This document shows positions 28,754 to 38,365 of a DNA stretch of 64,000 nt, one piece after another. Made by a program: the position numbers and the translations under genes. The notes below the pieces were generated by a model. It was not told the origin of the DNA. It searched no databases and saw only the letters and a program-made list of their open reading frames with translations. Where the stretch lies: positions 1-64,000 of the forward strand of contig DAORDH010000016.1 of NCBI GenBank assembly GCA_035345875.1, given 5' to 3'. The number at the start of each line of letters is the position of its first letter. The first letter of the stretch is position 1. Source of the stretch: UBA2033 sp035345875. Its GTDB lineage: Bacteria; Spirochaetota; Leptospiria; Leptospirales; Leptospiraceae.

Positions 28754-29995
28754 TTAGTAAATATAATATTTTTGAATTTTTTTTGCATACTCTTCTTCTT
28801 TCATAGAAAAAGTAGAATGAAACTCTTCATAAGAAATACCTGTATCAATCGCCTTTCTAAAACCATCTCCTCCCCAAAGACTATCAATAAAAAATTTTTC
28901 AGATCCATTCCATTTAAAATCTTTCTTATATTTTTCCTTCAATAACTTTACTAAGTTGTATGCTAATCTTATCGGATTATAATTCAAATTCACAACAGTC
29001 ATTCGAAGGCCTCTGCATATTTTATCCTTGTGAGGACCAAAGGTTGGCTTAAAAAAAACAGGTTGAAAGTAATATTCTTGATTCGATTCTGAATTTAATT
29101 GAGTTGCAATTTCCTCCTGATCTTTAAACCAAGGAGCACCGAAATAGACAAAGGGAGCTTGTGTGCCTCTTCCTACGGAAACATTAATTCCTTCCAAAAA
29201 CACAAGAGATAAATAGTTTCTAGCAGAATCTAAATTAGGTAAATTCGGAGAGGGAGTGCTCCATGGGATTCCCAGTTTTTCATATCGCATTCCCCTTGAA
29301 TAATTCTCCACAGGTATAATTTTTAAATCGATTCTATTTTGAAGAAATTCAGAATTATAATAAAGAGCAGATTCCCCCAAAGTGAGTCCAGTAAAAAATA
29401 AAAGAGGGAAATCAGCTGCAAAATTTTCATAGCCATTTCTTAACTCATCTCCACTAGTAGCTACTTCCATTCCGGGACTTACATGATCCAATAATATAAA
29501 TGGAATTCTTTTATCGGATACTTGATCCATAATTCGTTTTAATACCGTTAAGTATGTATAGCAACGCATTCCCATATCTTGAACATCAAAAATAATTGCA
29601 TCTACCCCACTAACAAGCAATTGAATTTCGCTTGGCTTCAATTTGTAGATATGATAAATAGGAACATTAAAAGTTGTATCAATCGTTACTGGAGTAGAAC
29701 TAAAATCTTCATCTAATCCAAGAAAACCATGTTCAAGACCAATCAGATATTGCAAACGTATATCTAACTCAGAAAACTTTTGCATTAACTTCTCAGGATT
29801 TACACCTATTCCAGAAGGATTGGTTACGAGCAATACTCGCTTTCCAGATAATGAGGGTAAGACATCCCTAAAAAACTTTACACTAGATGGAATAATTTCG
29901 GACTTAGATGGATGAAGTCGAATGAGTGTGTCATGAGTAGAGGGTCTACAAAAGAAAACAAAACTAATAAGTATAGAAATAATTAAACGATGCAT
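28754..29995 (-). CDS. NamZ-like exo-beta-N-acetylmuramidase (DUF1343), putative lipoprotein
   Basis: A 413-residue member of DUF1343. Characterised members (NamZ) cleave terminal MurNAc from peptidoglycan fragments. Family motifs are present: LLVTNPSGIG, LEHGFLG, VDAIIFDVQDMGMRCYTY, FILLDHVSPG, GLTLGESALYYN, and the C-terminal GLRMTVVN with FKWNGSEKFFIDSLWGG. The N-terminus (LIISILISFVFFC) looks like a loose spirochaetal lipobox with Cys16. No NagZ or muropeptide transporter gene is next to it. It is the first gene of the five-gene operon. A role in cell-wall recycling is inferred from the family. Confidence 0.85.
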   Translation of the reverse strand: MHRLIISILISFVFFCRPSTHDTLIRLHPSKSEIIPSSVKFFRDVLPSLSGKRVLLVTNPSGIGVNPEKLMQKFSELDIRLQYLIGLEHGFLGLDEDFSSTPVTIDTTFNVPIYHIYKLKPSEIQLLVSGVDAIIFDVQDMGMRCYTYLTVLKRIMDQVSDKRIPFILLDHVSPGMEVATSGDELRNGYENFAADFPLLFFTGLTLGESALYYNSEFLQNRIDLKIIPVENYSRGMRYEKLGIPWSTPSPNLPNLDSARNYLSLVFLEGINVSVGRGTQAPFVYFGAPWFKDQEEIATQLNSESNQEYYFQPVFFKPTFGPHKDKICRGLRMTVVNLNYNPIRLAYNLVKLLKEKYKKDFKWNGSEKFFIDSLWGGDGFRKAIDTGISYEEFHSTFSMKEEEYAKKIQKYYIY

Positions 29996-30109
29996 ATATT
30001 ACCTATGAAAATTAATAATCATTCTAAACAAGAATGATTTCTTTCCATACAATAATATTGAATAGATTATGAAAGCAGTTTTAAAAAATTATCTAGATAG
30101 GATTTGTAA

Positions 30110-30137
30110 ATTCGACACGGATAAGACCGTGCCGAAT
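30110..30137 (-). terminator. Hairpin after the chalcone-isomerase-like gene
   Basis: An 11-base stem (30110-30120 with 30127-30137, one G-U pair) and a six-base loop stand ten bases after the stop codon of the gene at 30147. On the minus strand the tail is only moderately T-rich, so termination may be partial. It separates this gene from the DUF1343 operon downstream. Confidence 0.7.
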
Positions 30138-30146
30138 CAGATTGGA

Positions 30147-30668
30147 TTAATTTCCAACTAAAGCTTGTGTTAAAGATGGTTGATCGATTTTTCCAAACCA
30201 AATAGACCAAGTCGCCTTCATAAAATCAGAACCAGTTACAGTTGATGTTTTTCCACTGTAATTGCAAGTAACTGATTTAGTTGCTGCGTTATACGAAATG
30301 GTAATAGTATCGTTCTCTTTGAGATCTCCAGTTAATACACTGCTGAAAGTATCTTGATTTGCCTTATTGGAATAGCCATTTAAAGCATACGCATCATTGA
30401 TTGCAGTTACAATTTTTGCAGAATCCACATTTCTTTTCATTTTCAAAATAAACCTTTTATCTGTTTCTGCGTTTATCATTTCCTGTGCAGAACGAGTAGC
30501 AGGTACATCCTTCATTTGATGTGTAATAGCATATACATTTACATTGACAAAAGCAATTTTTTTAACTCGAACTGCTGAACCTGTAGTTGTAAAATCCTTT
30601 GCCTGTGCAAATAAATCTACCCCTACTACCGATAACGAAATAACCAACAAAGAAATAATCTTTTTCAT
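30147..30668 (-). CDS. Secreted chalcone-isomerase-like protein
   Basis: A 173-residue exported protein of the chalcone-isomerase-like family. The signal peptide (IISLLVISLSVVGVDLFAQA) is followed by the family pattern TTGSAVRVKKIAFVNVNVYA, then ILKMKRNVDSAKIVTAINDAY, and a C-terminal ATWSIWFGKIDQPSLTQALVG. Bacterial members are fatty-acid-binding or of unknown function, not flavonoid enzymes. I chose the ATG at 30668, which has AGAGGA just upstream; an upstream start would add 18 residues. It is a single-gene unit with its own terminator hairpin. Confidence 0.83.
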   Translation of the reverse strand: MKKIISLLVISLSVVGVDLFAQAKDFTTTGSAVRVKKIAFVNVNVYAITHQMKDVPATRSAQEMINAETDKRFILKMKRNVDSAKIVTAINDAYALNGYSNKANQDTFSSVLTGDLKENDTITISYNAATKSVTCNYSGKTSTVTGSDFMKATWSIWFGKIDQPSLTQALVGN

Positions 30669-30811
30669 TCTATATCCTCTAAATGTGTGATTGTTTATGA
30701 GTTTGCACTTCACCAAACTCACTTATGTTAGACAATTCTTAAGTTGGATTGGGACGTTATATAATTAAAAAAAAATAATTTATGATTTTTTTTTCCTGTA
30801 TTCAAAGTAAA

Positions 30812-33800
30812 TTATTCCCAATCGGATAATTTCTTTTTCATTCTATTTAGGAAGACAATAATCTTCTCCTTCTTGAGACTATAAAGTATTAACCCAGAGA
30901 TGATGGATAGTCCAGTCAGGGAAAGTAGCATAAAACCCATTCTCTGATCTCTAAGCCCAGTTTGAAGAAGATTGACTGCAATGTCTAATGTGAAAAATAA
31001 GATCCCCATAAATAGATAAGATCTAATCTGAAAAATCATTCCTGCTATAACCCCAAGTAATGATAAAATACCAAAGGATATGGCATACATTGGATCACTC
31101 GCTTGTCCTAATTCAAAACTTATATTCACTGCCGCGGGTAAGTAGATCATAAGCCCGCCAAATAGTCTTATTGTTTTTTTAGCAGTGTCAATTAGATTCT
31201 CTCTAAATATATGTGCTAAAAATATAGAAAACAATCCGATAGGTGCTAGATAGATTTCAAATCCTTGGGTATTCGATGCCATAATACCTGTAAATATTGC
31301 CAAACTTGCCGCAAGTGCTGCTAAAACTGAATAAATTTTATTAGAGGAAGTTGAGGCAAGAGCAGCATAAAGAGCCGCAGTAAAGGTAGCAAAACCTGCA
31401 TTTGTATAGTTTAGATCTGTTGGTAATACAATTCCAGCAATCACAGGCATAAATGCCGCAAATCTTCTAGTGCTTTGCTCTAAAGGTGGAATTCCAGCAC
31501 TCCTCGCTATTGCTGTAATTCCAGTCAGAATAAATCCAAAGATTAAAGCAAAGAGTGCATCTACTTCGGGAGTAAGCAATTCAGGAAAAGAAGGTTTTAA
31601 AACTAAATAGAAAGATGCTATACTAACTTGGGAAAAATAAAAATGATGCGATCTGCGAAGAATAAAAGATTCTGTAAGAGTTAAGGTTATGATCAATAGA
31701 ATTGTAATGACAAGAATCAAGGAAGCATATGGGATTGAAGAAGAAATTTGAAAACGAATAAAAATAGCTAAGAATAACCCAACCAAAAGTATTAAAGTGT
31801 CCGATCCATAGCTAGCACCAATTGTAATATCAGCTCTACCTTGATTCAATACTATTGAGGAATAAAAATAAAAAATAGAAACAATTGTAACAATAAAAGC
31901 AAAGAAAGGGATCATTTCTAAAAGGTTAAGATTTACTAATCCAATAAAAAGAAATCGAGTAAAAAAGGGGAAAATAGTGATTCCTGCAAAACCAAAAAAT
32001 AAACTACTAGTATAGACTCCCACAGAAGTCATGCCATGTGTCCAATGGCGTGCCCCAATCCAAAGAGAAATTGCTATAATAAAGAGAGTAAGACCTAGAA
32101 CATACGAATTGGTCCATCCTCCTAAAAATCCACTCAAAGCCCCAGAAACTAATCTAGGAACCGCGTTTTCTCTAAAGGTAGGAGAAAAAGCAGCTAACGC
32201 ATATACAATTCCAATACTCGAATAAATAAAAGATCCTGCATGATAGCTTTCTAGAATTCTACTAAATTGTTTTTTTGTAATAGAACTAACAGGTCTCACA
32301 AGAATGATTAGCAGGAATCCAATAAATGCTAAAAGAGGACCTGACCAAGAAGGATAGATTGAATCATTATGAGAATAACCGTGTATCAAAAGTAGAACAC
32401 TCATAGCTACCATAAAAGTTCCCTGTCTCGATAAACCAGAGAATACTAACAACCCACCGGAAGCTAAAGAAAGATATCCTGTTGTATCAAATGCATATTT
32501 ATAGGAAACTAAACAAAGAAAGCAGAAAATGAGAAAGGACCAATTTGCAAAAGTAAATTGAATGTAAATGGAATGCTCTAAAGAATTTTGAAAACGCTTA
32601 AATAAATCTGAAATTAACTTTAAATTAAGTAAAAAAGATAGAGAAGAATAAATCAAGCCAGCAACTAAAATCCCCAAAGTAAAGCGGTAAATTAATATTA
32701 CCCGCGATAGATCTCTAGGAAGAAAATAAATAGGATCAGACCAATCTGCTATCCTAGTCATTTCAGAGGTACTAAACGGAACCCAATTAACTGCTGACTG
32801 AGAAAGCCGAACTAATTCTATACCTGTAATACTCTCTTGCGTAAATGCCAGACCAAATGCAATGCTAAATAATAGGAGTGAAATGGAGAGAGAAACAAAC
32901 AATCGAGTAGACAGAAAAAATAAAAATGCTGAAAGACCTGAGCCAATAAAAAAAGTTGGTGGAGTTATATATAAAAAACGCTCTAGGCTATTCGGGTTTA
33001 AAAGAAAAACGTCTACTAGTAGAACAAATCCTATAATACACATAGCAGCCAAAGGAATATATGGATAGTATTTACCCTGTGCGAGATTATCTAACCAATT
33101 TGCAATTCTATCACCTTTATAAATAAAAAACTGAACTAAAACCCATAAAGCAATGATGCCTAACGTTAAATTAATTCCTACAATCTTTGGAGGAAGAGGA
33201 CGCCCGATTCGATTTGCAATAGCTGCAAAACCAATAAAGACAAATATTAATGCTAAAGCAAGACTAGATCCACGCAATTGAAAGGAATTGAGTGCTCTTG
33301 TAAAAAATCCAATTAGAAATAAAATAACAATAATTCCCATTGAAGTAATTACATAATTTCTCTCAGGTAATTCATTTAGAGAAAGCCAATTAAAAAACAA
33401 AAAAGAAGACGTTATTACATAGAGCAAGGATGTTGCAGACAATGCATTTCTAATTAATACTGGTGATTGCGCGGGAAAGGGCAATCGAATAAAATAAAAT
33501 GCCTTTCTAGAAACAATTGGTTCTGGATTTATATTGGGAAATAAAATACATAAAAGACCTAATGTAGATGCGATTATACTAGAAGACAGAACCAAAGAAG
33601 AAATTCTAGGGTCACCAAATAAATCAATACAGATTCTAAAAATCCCTAGAGAAAAAATCATGGCTCCAATAAAACTTGATAAGGAACTTTTATCTCGATT
33701 AGAACGCAAAATAGAAATAAATCCGCTAAAAAGTAAAATTGAATTTTCAAATGTAGTTGATCGAATCGAAAAAAACGAAAAAAGCAAACCAACTAAACAA

Positions 33801-35770
33801 GCAAGAAGAGATACATCATCAAAAGGAAAAAGGGAACCATCCTCCTTAGATCGCAACTTTTCATCGAAGAGAATTGCCAGAATACTGTAAAGACTTGCTA
33901 ATAGTACAAAACTAATTCCAATACGGGAAAACATTTCAGCAAATGGCAATAAAATTGTAATCACTCCGTAGAATGTAAAATAAAGACTCCCTCCACCTAT
34001 GATATGAAAAATAGACCTAGAATATCCGCCGACTATATGAGATACCACGCTTAAAAATGTCCCGACAAAAAGTAATGGAAGTAAGAGCGAATAAGATTGA
34101 TTATCCGCTACAAAAAAACTTTTGTAATAGAGATAAAAAAGAATAGAAACCCCTGTCGAGTATCCCCAAGCCAGTAGAGAGATTTTCAAATCTCTGTTAC
34201 TAGTTTTAGTAAAATAAATTCCTAGGACGGGTATAAACGTTACGAATGCAAAACTCCAATCTGTGAGCGGAAAGAATACTAATCCTGTTAAAAATGAACT
34301 AAAAATGGATAAAAGCATAAAGGGATGAATAGAAGCAGTATGTCTTTTTATGGTAATAAAAAAAACATGAGTTGCTAAATAAGGAATGATTAATAAAAGA
34401 ATTCTGACAGTAAACGAATCTGAATTAGTTAATAAATTTAAACTCAATCCAGAGGTAGAAGCCAATACAATCACAATCGCTAGAAAAATAACTTCTAGAA
34501 TATGGAATCCTTTTTTTGAGTGAAATTGAATAGCAATACTACCAAAAGCTGTTGAAAGTATAATATTAAAAATAAGCAGCCAGAGTAAAAGAACTGTAAA
34601 CTCAAATGATCCAATGGATAAAAGAGTAGCGTTCATTAGTTGTAAAAAATAAACTACTCCGCCTCCTATCGATCCATAGATTGAGAGTAGAAAGGATAAA
34701 TTATTTCCTGATTCACTTTTTGCCCAAATTCGACTCATTTGAAATAGTAGGATTAGAGGTAAAAATATAAATAGATTTGTAAAAAATCCAGCACCAAGCC
34801 AAGGAATAAAACCTTGCACTAGTAAAGAAGGGATTACAAAATATAAATATTTCTTTTGTTCGCTAATGAATTGTTTTTGAACAAGATTGAGTAAAATCGC
34901 CGTTATCCCAATCAAGCAGAAAACTGCAACTAAACCAATCTCAAAATTAGCTATAATCAGATCGGATGAAACGGAATAAGAAATAGGCAATAGCAATAAG
35001 GATATGGAAGATAATAGTTTCCCAGTTACATTTAGTCTTTTACCTAAGAAGATACCAAGGCTTACAAATAGATATTGATAAATCACAACGGCTAATAAAA
35101 CCGTTAGATGCCGATTCACTCCAGAGAGCACATTCCATGCTTCTCTGATCCCCATGATAGATCCAGATAAAACTAAAAGAGAACCAATGAACCACCATAT
35201 ATACTCATTGAAGAAAATCTGCAATCCTTTCCAAATTTCAAAGTTTTCTTCCGATTTATATTTCGGATAATTGGCATTTCTGTATTTCCCAGTAGTCTTT
35301 TTTGATTCATCCAATTCCGTGAGGGCTTCAATTCCAGTTAGATTTGAGTTATCTTGATTAAATAAAGCGTCTGTCGCACTCTCAAAGCTAGCATCTATAT
35401 CTCTTTTACCGGATTTTTTTGTAAAACTTGTCTCATCATTTTTAATTAAAATAGGTTCAAAAATTTTACTAAATCCAGAAAAGAAAGAAAATAGTAAGCC
35501 TTGTAAATATTTCAGAACCATTTCAATAAATCCAACAGAAATCTCTTTAGGCTCTGGATTTGATTCCGCTTCCAATGCTAACTCAAATTCTGTTAATGAT
35601 TTTTTACTAATTTTTCCAGTTTTCTGCCATTTGGTGATGTAGTCTCGAATTCTTCCAAGAACTAATTTGTCCCGATTTGAGTTTGTTTCTAATTGTAAGG
35701 GTTCTGAACAGACAGGGCAGAGGCGACCAACGAAGCCTGGTTTGAAAGAATTACATTTAAGGCAAATCAT
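30812..35770 (-). CDS. Giant polytopic membrane protein with N-terminal zinc ribbon
   Basis: A 1652-residue protein. The first 21 residues form a zinc-ribbon-like site (C3-x2-C6, C18-x2-C21). A charged cytoplasmic region of about 150 residues follows, then several dozen hydrophobic helices with short loops to the end. I do not recognise a transporter, glycosyltransferase or enzyme motif. Large repetitive polytopic proteins of the DUF2339 type look similar, but this is a loose comparison. It begins eight bases after the cyclase gene, so it is probably the last gene of the Sia-like operon and might be its membrane effector or anchor. Confidence is high that it is real and low on function. Confidence 0.85.
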   Translation of the reverse strand: MICLKCNSFKPGFVGRLCPVCSEPLQLETNSNRDKLVLGRIRDYITKWQKTGKISKKSLTEFELALEAESNPEPKEISVGFIEMVLKYLQGLLFSFFSGFSKIFEPILIKNDETSFTKKSGKRDIDASFESATDALFNQDNSNLTGIEALTELDESKKTTGKYRNANYPKYKSEENFEIWKGLQIFFNEYIWWFIGSLLVLSGSIMGIREAWNVLSGVNRHLTVLLAVVIYQYLFVSLGIFLGKRLNVTGKLLSSISLLLLPISYSVSSDLIIANFEIGLVAVFCLIGITAILLNLVQKQFISEQKKYLYFVIPSLLVQGFIPWLGAGFFTNLFIFLPLILLFQMSRIWAKSESGNNLSFLLSIYGSIGGGVVYFLQLMNATLLSIGSFEFTVLLLWLLIFNIILSTAFGSIAIQFHSKKGFHILEVIFLAIVIVLASTSGLSLNLLTNSDSFTVRILLLIIPYLATHVFFITIKRHTASIHPFMLLSIFSSFLTGLVFFPLTDWSFAFVTFIPVLGIYFTKTSNRDLKISLLAWGYSTGVSILFYLYYKSFFVADNQSYSLLLPLLFVGTFLSVVSHIVGGYSRSIFHIIGGGSLYFTFYGVITILLPFAEMFSRIGISFVLLASLYSILAILFDEKLRSKEDGSLFPFDDVSLLACLVGLLFSFFSIRSTTFENSILLFSGFISILRSNRDKSSLSSFIGAMIFSLGIFRICIDLFGDPRISSLVLSSSIIASTLGLLCILFPNINPEPIVSRKAFYFIRLPFPAQSPVLIRNALSATSLLYVITSSFLFFNWLSLNELPERNYVITSMGIIVILFLIGFFTRALNSFQLRGSSLALALIFVFIGFAAIANRIGRPLPPKIVGINLTLGIIALWVLVQFFIYKGDRIANWLDNLAQGKYYPYIPLAAMCIIGFVLLVDVFLLNPNSLERFLYITPPTFFIGSGLSAFLFFLSTRLFVSLSISLLLFSIAFGLAFTQESITGIELVRLSQSAVNWVPFSTSEMTRIADWSDPIYFLPRDLSRVILIYRFTLGILVAGLIYSSLSFLLNLKLISDLFKRFQNSLEHSIYIQFTFANWSFLIFCFLCLVSYKYAFDTTGYLSLASGGLLVFSGLSRQGTFMVAMSVLLLIHGYSHNDSIYPSWSGPLLAFIGFLLIILVRPVSSITKKQFSRILESYHAGSFIYSSIGIVYALAAFSPTFRENAVPRLVSGALSGFLGGWTNSYVLGLTLFIIAISLWIGARHWTHGMTSVGVYTSSLFFGFAGITIFPFFTRFLFIGLVNLNLLEMIPFFAFIVTIVSIFYFYSSIVLNQGRADITIGASYGSDTLILLVGLFLAIFIRFQISSSIPYASLILVITILLIITLTLTESFILRRSHHFYFSQVSIASFYLVLKPSFPELLTPEVDALFALIFGFILTGITAIARSAGIPPLEQSTRRFAAFMPVIAGIVLPTDLNYTNAGFATFTAALYAALASTSSNKIYSVLAALAASLAIFTGIMASNTQGFEIYLAPIGLFSIFLAHIFRENLIDTAKKTIRLFGGLMIYLPAAVNISFELGQASDPMYAISFGILSLLGVIAGMIFQIRSYLFMGILFFTLDIAVNLLQTGLRDQRMGFMLLSLTGLSIISGLILYSLKKEKIIVFLNRMKKKLSDWE

Positions 35771-35778
35771 AGTTTGCC

Positions 35779-37245
35779 CTACTTTTTATCATTTAGGAAA
35801 TACATGTGCATCACACCTTTTCCTTTTACTTCCATTTCTCCGCGATCTTCAAAAATAAATTTATCTTTTAGTTTTTCAAATAAATCTTGAGAACAGTTAA
35901 TTCTTCCAGGAACTCCATGAGACTCCATCCTAGAGGCAGTATTAACTGTATCACCCCATAGATCATATACGAATTTGTTTTGTCCGATGACTCCAGCTAC
36001 AATGGATCCTACATGAATTCCAATTCGTATTCCAAAATCCATTTTCCAGTTATCTCTTATTTGAGTAAAAACTTTAAGCATTTCTAGAGATGCATATCCA
36101 CATCGTTCACTATGATCTTTACTTGAAACAGGTATACCACCGGCTACCATATAACAATCGCCGATCGTTTTTATTTTCTCTAAACCGTATTTATTGGCAA
36201 CCTGATCAAACTCGGTAAAAATTTCATTTAATATAATTACTAACTTTTCAGGTGATGCAAGCTTAGCACTCATCTTTGTAAAACCAGCCAAATCAGCAAA
36301 CATCACAGTTGCTTCAGGAAAATAATCTGAAATAACACTCTCGCCTGCCTTTAGGCGTTCCGCAATTGATGCTGGAAGAATATTTAGTAATAACTTTTCC
36401 GACTTTTGTCTTTCTTTCTCTAAACCTTCATTGAGAGAGTTGATTTTCTCAATATTATCATTCAGCTGTTTGTTTTTTTTAGAAAGGTTTTTATATGCAT
36501 CAGCATTATCAATGGCTATACCTATATAGGAGGCTAACGTTCTAAGAACATTGAGCTGATTTTCTGAATAGGCTTCTGGCTGATAGCTCTGGACAGTTAG
36601 AATTCCAATAAATCGATCTTCTACTTTGAGAGGAAAAAAGGAGAGAGATTGAGTCACTTCATCCCACAGTTCCTTTATAGTGGAAACTAAATCTGGATGT
36701 TCTTTTTCTAAATTGTGAACAATGATTTCCTGTTTTTTTTGATAGCAAAGGCTTGAAAAATTCTTATCCTCTAAGCGTTCCGATGCAAGGGATGGAACAT
36801 AGGCTCCATTTTTCACACAAAATTTATATTTAATTATATTTTTATCCTCTTCATACATACCAATGGATAGGATATCGGTAGGCATCATAGGTTGAATGTG
36901 ATGTAGAAGAGAAAGAATAATCTCTTTTGTATCAAGGCTTGCAGTAATAGATTGCCCAAATTGACTTAATGCTTTCAGATTATTGTAGGACTTTTCAATC
37001 TGTTCGTTTGCATCTTGGAGCTGTTTTTGTGTTTTAATGAGGCGTCTCTGCGTAGAGTCGCCGATTTTCATTAGTTTGACGCTTTGCTTTAGGAGTTGCT
37101 CATAATTCTCACCAAGTATTTTATACTCGACTAGGTTCGAATTTCCATCTTTCGTTATTTCAAATTTTTCTTTTATCTGTTTGAGTATTTCAAACTCATG
37201 TTCAAAAATGTCTTCAGGTTTTTCTCCAGATTTTTCAACCGACAT
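35779..37245 (-). CDS. Class III adenylate cyclase with coiled coil and GAF domain
   Basis: A 488-residue soluble cyclase. An N-terminal coiled-coil region (about 1-100, with IGDSTQRRLIKTQKQL) leads to a GAF domain (about 100-250), a second coiled coil, and a class III catalytic domain (about 300-488). Catalytic features are present: VMFADLAGFTK (metal Asp), EKIKTIGDCYMVAGG (second Asp), and YDLWGDTVNTASRME. The Lys in KIKTIGD and the Asp in YDLWG match the adenylate-specific pair, so the product is likely cAMP. It lies six bases after the SiaC-like gene, in the place that the diguanylate cyclase SiaD takes in Pseudomonas. Confidence 0.88.
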   Translation of the reverse strand: MSVEKSGEKPEDIFEHEFEILKQIKEKFEITKDGNSNLVEYKILGENYEQLLKQSVKLMKIGDSTQRRLIKTQKQLQDANEQIEKSYNNLKALSQFGQSITASLDTKEIILSLLHHIQPMMPTDILSIGMYEEDKNIIKYKFCVKNGAYVPSLASERLEDKNFSSLCYQKKQEIIVHNLEKEHPDLVSTIKELWDEVTQSLSFFPLKVEDRFIGILTVQSYQPEAYSENQLNVLRTLASYIGIAIDNADAYKNLSKKNKQLNDNIEKINSLNEGLEKERQKSEKLLLNILPASIAERLKAGESVISDYFPEATVMFADLAGFTKMSAKLASPEKLVIILNEIFTEFDQVANKYGLEKIKTIGDCYMVAGGIPVSSKDHSERCGYASLEMLKVFTQIRDNWKMDFGIRIGIHVGSIVAGVIGQNKFVYDLWGDTVNTASRMESHGVPGRINCSQDLFEKLKDKFIFEDRGEMEVKGKGVMHMYFLNDKK

Positions 37246-37251
37246 TTTTTT

Positions 37252-37626
37252 CTAGGAATAAGATAATAGTTCAAAGGGAACTTTTATATCGCTAGAAAAT
37301 TCTTCTCCTGTTTCTAGCATGTCATCATCGTCTTCTTTATAATACCATTTAACAGATACTGTTCCAGAATTTTCGTGATATTTATCTAACATATCTAGTA
37401 TATCAATTACACACTTGGAGGAACTTGTATTAAAATAATCTAATCTAAAATTGACTGTGAGCGCTTTATTCGCATTAATAACTGAATTTAACCAATCAAA
37501 GACTGGCTTATAAAATCCTACAGCATTTTCAGGATAAGACTCACCAATTATATCTAGTATACCCTTCTCAAAATCCATAATAATTTCCGGAGAGGTTTTA
37601 GTTTTTTGTATAAGAATTTTATCCAT
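37252..37626 (-). CDS. siaC: SiaC-like regulatory phosphoprotein (DUF1987)
   Basis: A 124-residue DUF1987 protein. In Pseudomonas SiaC is phosphorylated by SiaB on a threonine and dephosphorylated by SiaA; the unphosphorylated form activates the diguanylate cyclase SiaD. The signature RLDYFNTSSSK is present, with the predicted phospho-threonine at residue 67 (codon at 37426-37428). Its first base overlaps the last base of the SiaB-like gene, and the cyclase follows by six bases. The gene order makes the cyclase its likely target. Symbol given by family, not by experiment. Confidence 0.85.
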   Translation of the reverse strand: MDKILIQKTKTSPEIIMDFEKGILDIIGESYPENAVGFYKPVFDWLNSVINANKALTVNFRLDYFNTSSSKCVIDILDMLDKYHENSGTVSVKWYYKEDDDDMLETGEEFSSDIKVPFELLSYS

Positions 37627-38180
37627 TATTGATTGTCCTTTTTGAAATAAACAGATAGAGTCATAAACGACATTGTATCATCTACGCGATCAAATACATA
37701 TTCTATGGGGCTGTCACATTTGCGAGCAATATCAACTATGCCTAATCCAGCTCCCTTACTGCCGTCAGCAGTTGGTCTTTGACCTCGTATAAGTTCCTGG
37801 TAATAAGCCTTAAGTTCATCCTTATTCATAGAATTTACTTTCTCACATTTTGCTTTTATCTTTTCTACTCGGTCATTTAATACCATGTTTCCCGAACTTA
37901 GAAAAAATAAATCATGCCTTTCTCGGAGAATTATAATTCCAATGCCAGCTCTTCCATTTGCATGTTCTTTGTATTCTGCAGAATAGTGGACTATATTTTG
38001 TGCAAGCTCTACAAATACAGCAAAGATTTTCTTTGTATTTGTTTCTGCACTCAAAGATGATCTGATCATAGTGCCAAACTCAGTCAATACTTCCTGAGAT
38101 ATTGCACCTTTAAAAGAAACAAGTATCTTGTGGTCTTTTATATCAAGATACTGGCTATATAATCCACCCATCTGATTCAT
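37626..38180 (-). CDS. siaB: SiaB-like HATPase protein kinase
   Basis: A 184-residue SiaB-family kinase with a GHKL/HATPase fold. The N-box is AVFVELAQNIVHYS (Glu58, Asn62) and the G-box is GSKGAGLGIVDIARK. No membrane segment is visible. In the Sia system it phosphorylates SiaC. It overlaps the SiaC-like gene by one base, which suggests coupled translation. A gap of 185 bp separates it from the large kinase/phosphatase gene upstream; I see no terminator in that gap. Confidence 0.85.
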   Translation of the reverse strand: MNQMGGLYSQYLDIKDHKILVSFKGAISQEVLTEFGTMIRSSLSAETNTKKIFAVFVELAQNIVHYSAEYKEHANGRAGIGIIILRERHDLFFLSSGNMVLNDRVEKIKAKCEKVNSMNKDELKAYYQELIRGQRPTADGSKGAGLGIVDIARKCDSPIEYVFDRVDDTMSFMTLSVYFKKDNQ

Positions 38181-38365
38181 AAGTTTTTACACTAACCTAA
38201 AATTTATAATATTGTCAATAATATCTTTATTATTGATTTCGAACAGAATAGAAACCGTTTAAACGACTCAATCCGCAAAAAAATGTCCCTAGATAACCTA
38301 AGAACAAATAGCAGTATCACATAAACCTTTTTTGAGTCAACCCAATTAAGCAAAAATCTATTCCA

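Noticed and set aside
35779..37245. Guanylate cyclase assignment
   Set aside because: The Lys in KIKTIGD and the Asp in YDLWG are the adenylate-type pair; guanylate cyclases usually have Glu and Cys there.
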